Of a DNA stretch of 34,353 nucleotides, positions 30,589 through 34,353 are shown piece after piece; the stretch's first letter is position 1, and each line of letters opens with the position of its first letter. The stretch lies in contig JBBDXA010000098.1 of NCBI GenBank assembly GCA_040902585.1, forward strand, positions 1-34,353. Direction: 5' to 3'. The notes under the pieces were generated by a model, which worked only from the letters and a program-made list of their open reading frames with translations, ran no database searches and was not told where the DNA came from. The position numbers and the translations under genes are program-made. The DNA comes from JBBDXA01 sp040902585 (lineage in GTDB: Bacteria; Planctomycetota; Phycisphaerae; Phycisphaerales; Phycisphaeraceae).

Positions 30589-30679
30589 AGGGCGGAGGGC
30601 CAAGGGCCAGGGGCCAAGGGAACGGAATCAAGGCGGGGGCATCTGGATTCAAATCCCTTGGCCCTTGGCCCTCCGCCCT
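30589..30679. repeat. 21-base inverted repeat abutting the M50 gene start
   Basis: Perfect 21-base arms (30589-30609 and 30659-30679) with a 49-base loop lie between the GAF-HlyD gene and the M50 gene. The inner arm ends on the base before the M50 ATG, so in the transcript the ribosome-binding region would be inside a very stable stem. Confidence 0.8.
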
Positions 30680-30689
30680 TGGCCCTTTT

Positions 30690-32717
30690 TCAGAACCATA
30701 GCTTCATACGGATCCAGTTCACCAGGTTGCGGGTCCAGAGGTAGCCGTAGGCTCGTTCGCCCACGTCGATGCGGGCGACGCCTTTGGAGCCGATCTTGAG
30801 CCATTCGTTTTGGATGCCTTCGCGGAGGACTTCGGTGTCGTTGAGCGTGGCCTCGGCCTTGAAGACGTTCTGCTGATCGACGACCAGGGCGACCGGATGC
30901 ACCTTCACGAGCTGGAAGGGCAGGTACGTGCCGGGCCGGGCCGCCAGCGACAGTTCGCCGCCGGCGTTGGGCATGACATCGGCGATGCGGTCTTCGGGGA
31001 TCGCCAGTTCCGCGCGCAGGCTGGTGAGCGGGGCGATCTCAAAAAGCTGGGTCTTCGGTTCGACCACGGTGCCGACCTGCCGCTTCAGTTCGCCGGTGAG
31101 CACGATGCCGTCGATGCTGGCGTGGATGACTGCTTGTTTCACCTGGTAGTCGATCAGCGCGATCTGGGCATCCATCTTCTCGACCTTGGCCAGGGCGATC
31201 TGCTCCGCCGCCTTCTTGCCATCGCGCAGGGCTTCGTCGGCTTCGATGCGGTAGCTGCTCTTTTCAGCCGTCAGATTGGCGCGGCGAAGGGAAAGCTCCG
31301 TTGTATCGAGCGTTGCGAGGATGGAACGACTGCGCACATCCTCCTTCATCCGGTTCAAATAAGGATCGAGCGAAAGGCCGGCAAAGGGCATCAGCGTCAG
31401 CGCCTGCCCGCTCATCGACAGAGCCGACTCAACGCGCAGGACCGACGCGCGGGTGAGCACCCAGTCGCCCGGTTCGAAGTTGACGGTATCGAGCTTGGCC
31501 GTGAACGGCGCGGTGATAACGTGCTTCTCGGTGGCTTCGATGGTGAACGTCGCATCGACGCGGTCGCTGCCCTTGACGAAGATGGCGAAGGCGAGAAAGC
31601 CCACGATCGCCAGCACCAGCAGCTTAATCCACGTGTGCTCGGAACCGACGACGAAGGCCAATCCCTTGCGCGCGGTGCGGGCGATCTTCACGCCGAACCA
31701 GCGGTCGGATTCGTGCAGTTCCGCCAGCCGGGCGGAACACAGATCGCACATCAGGCGCAGCGTTTCCACTTCATCAAGCGTGAACGGTTTGTTGACCGCC
31801 CGTTCGATGGTGAGCACCGCGACGACTTTGCCGTCACGCCGCAGTGGAAGGCTGAGAATGGCGGTGGGGCCGTGACGGTTGGAAAGATCAGCCGCGGCCC
31901 TGCTGACGTAGGATGCCCGCGTGCTCGCCGGGTAGACAATCTCCACATCCTGGTCCAGACATTCCTCCATGGTGGATTCGATGTCCTGCACCAGCTTCAT
32001 TTTTCGCGTGAACTTCTCCGTGTGGCTCATGGCCACGAGCTTCACGTATCGCCCCTGGAGGAAACCCAGGCTCACGCGCTCGCCCTGCCAGCGCGAAGCG
32101 ACTTCGTTCACCAGCGCCATGCCCGCGGCCCGCATGCGGCTGTGTTCGTTGAGCGAGGCAAGCACTTCCATGGATTGGCGCAACCGCTCGATATCCACAT
32201 TGCGGCGGACGAGCGACTGGCGCGTTTCATAGACGTTGACCAGACCGACGGTCAGTTCGAGGCGCTCGCGGGCCCTGGCCACGACCATCTGGTTGGAGGA
32301 GTTGACGATGAACGCCGCCAGCCCGGTGAAGGCGCCGGAGCGCAGCGGGAGCAGGATCATGTGCTTGCTCGGCGCCGCTTCGTAGAGCGCGGTCGCTTCG
32401 CGGTAAGGCAGCACCAGCGGCTCGTTGGTCTTCACTTCGACGGAGGCTTCGACGACTTTCGCCAGCCAGACCGGGGCGGTCGCGCCTTGCGGCAGGGGCG
32501 GATAAACCGCCAGCACATCCATACGATCAGGCGAGCGGCGCAGGATCGCAGCCGACTCGGCGGGCATGATCTTGCACTGGACCTGGAGCATCGCGCCGAG
32601 GAAGGCTTCGGGCGGGCCATCGAACTGCACGAGCTGATGGATCGCGTCGGACAGGCTGACGGTGCGCGCGACGGCTGTACTTGCGGGGGTCGGAGTGGTG
32701 GGGGAGTTGACTGCCAT
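30690..32717 (-). CDS. GAF-domain / HlyD-like membrane adaptor
   Basis: This 675-residue protein has two GAF-type sensor regions (about 30-180, and 190-350 with AILSLPLRRDGKVVAVLTIE), then one membrane helix near residue 390 (WIKLLVLAIVGFLAFAIFVK). A periplasmic HlyD-like part follows (TFTIEATEKHVITAPFTAKL, a helical hairpin, then ASIDGIVLTGELKRQVGTVV). Sensor domains on the cytoplasmic side of an adaptor are unusual and suggest signal-controlled export. The ATG at 32717 was chosen. Upstream in-frame sequence is Arg-rich and runs into a repeat. No strong ribosome site is visible. It is upstream of the M50 gene and probably in one unit with it. Confidence 0.85.
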   Translation of the reverse strand: MAVNSPTTPTPASTAVARTVSLSDAIHQLVQFDGPPEAFLGAMLQVQCKIMPAESAAILRRSPDRMDVLAVYPPLPQGATAPVWLAKVVEASVEVKTNEPLVLPYREATALYEAAPSKHMILLPLRSGAFTGLAAFIVNSSNQMVVARARERLELTVGLVNVYETRQSLVRRNVDIERLRQSMEVLASLNEHSRMRAAGMALVNEVASRWQGERVSLGFLQGRYVKLVAMSHTEKFTRKMKLVQDIESTMEECLDQDVEIVYPASTRASYVSRAAADLSNRHGPTAILSLPLRRDGKVVAVLTIERAVNKPFTLDEVETLRLMCDLCSARLAELHESDRWFGVKIARTARKGLAFVVGSEHTWIKLLVLAIVGFLAFAIFVKGSDRVDATFTIEATEKHVITAPFTAKLDTVNFEPGDWVLTRASVLRVESALSMSGQALTLMPFAGLSLDPYLNRMKEDVRSRSILATLDTTELSLRRANLTAEKSSYRIEADEALRDGKKAAEQIALAKVEKMDAQIALIDYQVKQAVIHASIDGIVLTGELKRQVGTVVEPKTQLFEIAPLTSLRAELAIPEDRIADVMPNAGGELSLAARPGTYLPFQLVKVHPVALVVDQQNVFKAEATLNDTEVLREGIQNEWLKIGSKGVARIDVGERAYGYLWTRNLVNWIRMKLWF

Positions 32718-32861
32718 GACCGCGTCTGATTCCCGGGCAAATGAGGCGTAAAGCTGGAAGGAACATCGGCATATTCGTCGGCGCAGTCCATGCCGCAGCG
32801 CCGCCCGTCGTCGGGGCGCGAGCCGGACGCCCACAATCGTAGGCGCACTCGGGGACGCGCG

Positions 32862-32988
32862 GGGTGCCACGGGTCGAGGAGGCTCTGCGACGAAGACCCG
32901 TGTTCCTGGTCCTTTGACTCAACCTGAATCCGCGCAACGGGTGATTCGCACGGGTCTCCTCGCCGAGCCTCGGCGACCCGTGGCACCC
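32862..32988. repeat. Long inverted repeat between GAF-HlyD and DUF3467 genes
   Basis: Outer arms GGGTGCCACGGGTCG (32862-32876) and CGACCCGTGGCACCC (32974-32988) are perfect. The next 20-25 bases on each side also pair with several mismatches, giving a possible stem of about 40 bases. Part of the arm (CGTGGCACCC) recurs beside the palindrome at 33556-33573. Confidence 0.7.
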
Positions 32989-33009
32989 GTCTGATAATCC
33001 CCGGGCGAT

Positions 33010-33393
33010 TTACTTCTTCGCGCGGTCAGCCACGTTCAGTTTCAGCTCGCCGAAGCGCTCTTCGTGCTTGCGCACGATCTGCCCGAGGGTGATCGCCAGT
33101 CGCTTGGCGGTGAAGTAATTCAGGATCACGCGCTGGTTGATGTCAAAGAGGATTTCCGCCGAGACCTCAGCGGGTTTGCCGTCCGCACCGGGATTGGAAG
33201 GGATCACCTGGTTCAGGCCGAGATCGATGATGACTTCGTCAGCCGTGGCATTGGTGCGGAAGGCGTTGGTGTAGGACACGTTCATGTTGCGCTGGTCGAT
33301 GCGCAGCCGCACCTGCTGGTTACCGGCCTGCTGGCGGGCCTGCTCGTCAAGGTTGTGGACTTCGCCCTGAGGCTCGGGATTGTTCTTGGCCAT
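33010..33393 (-). CDS. DUF3467 domain protein
   Basis: This 127-residue small soluble protein has the DUF3467 pattern: VRLRIDQRNMNVSYTNAFRT, ADEVIIDLGLNQVIPS, then an insert, then NQRVILNYFTAKRLAITLGQ. The family is widespread and of unknown function. Members usually run about 90-110 residues, so the length is close to normal. AGGAG 8 bases upstream supports the ATG. It lies upstream of, and on the same strand as, the GAF-HlyD, M50-HlyD and SecA-like genes, separated by a long inverted repeat, so co-transcription is possible but not certain. Confidence 0.88.
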   Translation of the reverse strand: MAKNNPEPQGEVHNLDEQARQQAGNQQVRLRIDQRNMNVSYTNAFRTNATADEVIIDLGLNQVIPSNPGADGKPAEVSAEILFDINQRVILNYFTAKRLAITLGQIVRKHEERFGELKLNVADRAKK

Positions 33394-33555
33394 GATCGAA
33401 ACTCCTGATGTATGTCACCCTGGTGATCGACGTGATCGGAGGTGAAAGCTTTCCCACTGGATCGGCTATTCCGCACTGGAAATAGACCCCGGCAAGGGCG
33501 AAAGTATATCAGACCCCCTGATTGGGTCCGGTTTCAGGAGCGGCGATGTCAGTTA

Positions 33556-33573
33556 CCACGGCTCGAGCCGTGG
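33556..33573. repeat. Perfect palindrome CCACGGCTCGAGCCGTGG
   Basis: An 18-base perfect palindrome followed by CACCC. The flank and outer arm match the end of the inverted repeat at 32974-32988, suggesting the same family of dispersed hairpins. Confidence 0.65.
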
Positions 33574-33593
33574 CACCCAGCACTTGCCAAATG

Positions 33594-33629
33594 AAAAAAG
33601 GCGACGAGCCGCCGAAGCAACTCGCCGCC
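33594..33629 (-). terminator. Intrinsic terminator of the cardiolipin synthase gene
   Basis: On the minus strand GGCGGCGAG pairs with CTCGTCGCC (one G-T pair) around a 12-base loop, followed directly by TTTTTT. It lies 135 bases past the stop of the cardiolipin synthase gene. Confidence 0.8.
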
Positions 33630-33763
33630 CTTCCGGGGGGCAAAGTTTGGGTCTCTACTGGTTTCAGTCGCGTGGGCGACTTCGTTCGCTTCTACTCTTG
33701 GACCAATCCTAATCGCGCAGAGGGCTTAGGGCAAGGGTTTTCCCTGATATGAGGTATATTCCC

Positions 33764-34353
33764 CTATAGCAGGGGCGAGAGCAGGGCCGCGGCGGAACTG
33801 GCGAACTTCTTATAGCCCGGGCGCTGCTGCCAGGCCTTGTCGGTAATCTCCTGTGTATGCTCAAGATACGACTTCTGTGCCTGCCGGAGTTGGGCCGTGA
33901 TGGTCTTGCCGTACATCAGGACATTCAGCTCNNNNNNNNNNAGACGGTTGAGCCAGCATCGCCACCACAGCCGACCATGTTGGTGGAGCCGAGCAGGGCG
34001 ATGTCATCGTCAACGGTCATGGTCTTGGAGTGCAGCAGGCCGCCGGAGAACTCGTGGATGCGGATGCCAGCTTTCAGGAGCGGTTCGTAGTAGAACCGGG
34101 CCGCCAGATCGACGAGGAACATGTCGCTGCGTGCGGGGAGGATGAATTCGACGGTGACGCCTCGCGTCGCCGCCATCAGAAGGGCGACGAGGGTGGGTTC
34201 ATCGGGCACGAAGTAGGGCGTGGTAATAAGGATGCTGCGGCGGGCGGCGTTGATGGCGGCGAGCATGGTGTTGGGCAGGAGTTCGTTGTCCTCTTCGCTG
34301 GGCCCGGTCGGGACGGATTGCCCGATCACTTCGCCCATCGCCTCGAACCGCGG
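33764..34353 (-). CDS. Cardiolipin synthase (PLD family), partial, with assembly gap
   Basis: The C-terminal half of a phospholipase D-type cardiolipin synthase, which joins two phosphatidylglycerol molecules at the inner membrane. The frame enters from beyond the window end (PRFEA...). It shows SILITTPYFVPDEPTLVALL and then the second HKD motif HSKTMTVDDDIALLGSTNM. After the motif, relatives continue with a DxRSFxLNxELNVL-type segment. Here it reads VGCGGDAGSTV, followed by ten Ns (33932-33941). The correct ELNVLMYG and the normal C-terminus (ending ALLSPLL) resume after the gap. The dozen residues before the gap are probably a scaffold-join error rather than biology. The stop is at 33764-33766. 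Confidence 0.87.
33932..33941. other. Scaffold gap (10 N)
   Basis: Ten undetermined bases inside the cardiolipin synthase gene. The true gap length is unknown, and the sequence just to its right on the plus strand (about 33942-33985) does not fit the expected protein. Confidence 0.95.

Larger units (their letters stand above)
33394..33763. other. Intergenic stretch with palindrome and terminator
   Basis: No gene is supported in about 370 bases. It contains the promoter region of the DUF3467 gene, a perfect 18-base palindrome (33556-33573) and a strong minus-strand terminator (33594-33629). A short plus-strand frame at 33522-33752 crosses both structures and has no family features. Confidence 0.6.

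Noticed and set aside
29044..30744. A 566-residue plus-strand open frame.
   Set aside because: It is antisense to the M50 gene, rich in Glu/Asp/His/Arg in the manner of high-GC shadow frames, and has no recognisable domain.
30810..32729. A 639-residue plus-strand open frame.
   Set aside because: It mirrors the GAF-HlyD gene, which has clear domains; composition is typical of an antisense shadow.
33522..33752. A 76-residue plus-strand frame.
   Set aside because: It spans a perfect palindrome and the minus-strand terminator and has no ribosome site or family features.

Overview
The window reads as a high-GC Gram-negative chromosome, most likely from the Planctomycetota and probably Phycisphaerae-like. 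This is inferred from gene content, not from any rRNA. The supporting genes are two DUF1501 proteins with Tat-like leaders, a membrane protein ending in a CxxCGYDLRG...CPECG zinc ribbon, secreted ThuA-like proteins, a DUF3467 protein, planctomycete-style GT-C membrane proteins, and LpxA, which implies lipid A. Genes lie in short, often convergent or divergent groups. Dispersed GC-rich hairpins sit between them. No tRNA, rRNA, CRISPR or transposase was seen. Ten Ns at 33932-33941 mark a scaffold gap.

Layout. 1-4125: a shortened DUF1501 protein, a secreted hypothetical protein, a nucleotidyltransferase-like protein and the GTPase HflX. 4126-7010: a non-coding stretch rich in inverted repeats, then a run of four integron-type gene cassettes. 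Three attC sites are complete and a fourth is cut short. No integrase gene is present, so this is a CALIN-like array. It carries a HEPN-like protein, another protein with an Rx4H motif and two small membrane proteins. 7010-9089: VapBC-like toxin-antitoxin pair, a TauE/SafE exporter and a ParE-type toxin-antitoxin pair. 9114-12302: zinc-ribbon membrane protein, LpxA and an APH-fold kinase. 12441-14271: an orphan XRE antitoxin with a remnant of its partner, then a GIY-YIG nuclease convergent with, and overlapping, a DPPH amino-methyltransferase. This looks like a compact restriction-modification pair with a clear promoter for the methylase. 14389-21865: M29 aminopeptidase, Uma2 protein, a coupled polyprenyl-phosphate sugar synthase and GT-C transferase, a full-length DUF1501 protein and another multi-pass membrane protein. 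21893-24636: two secreted ThuA-type proteins, one fused to an isochorismatase-like hydrolase.

24860-33393 is the most distinctive block. On the minus strand the order is DUF3467 protein, GAF-GAF-TM-HlyD protein, PqqD-like-M50 protease-HlyD protein and a SecA paralogue that ends before the two-helix finger. A separate HlyD-like adaptor and a small membrane protein lie on the plus strand beside it. I read this as a candidate dedicated export or peptide-processing machine built from a SecA-type motor, a membrane metalloprotease and several adaptors. The parts are recognisable, but the function is inference. The window ends in a cardiolipin synthase broken by the assembly gap, with a good intrinsic terminator after it.

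Two themes run through the window. One is accessory and defence content: the cassettes, toxin-antitoxin loci and restriction-modification pair between about 4.6 and 14.3 kb. The other is a set of paired inverted hairpin repeats between genes, including a related pair immediately after each DUF1501 gene.
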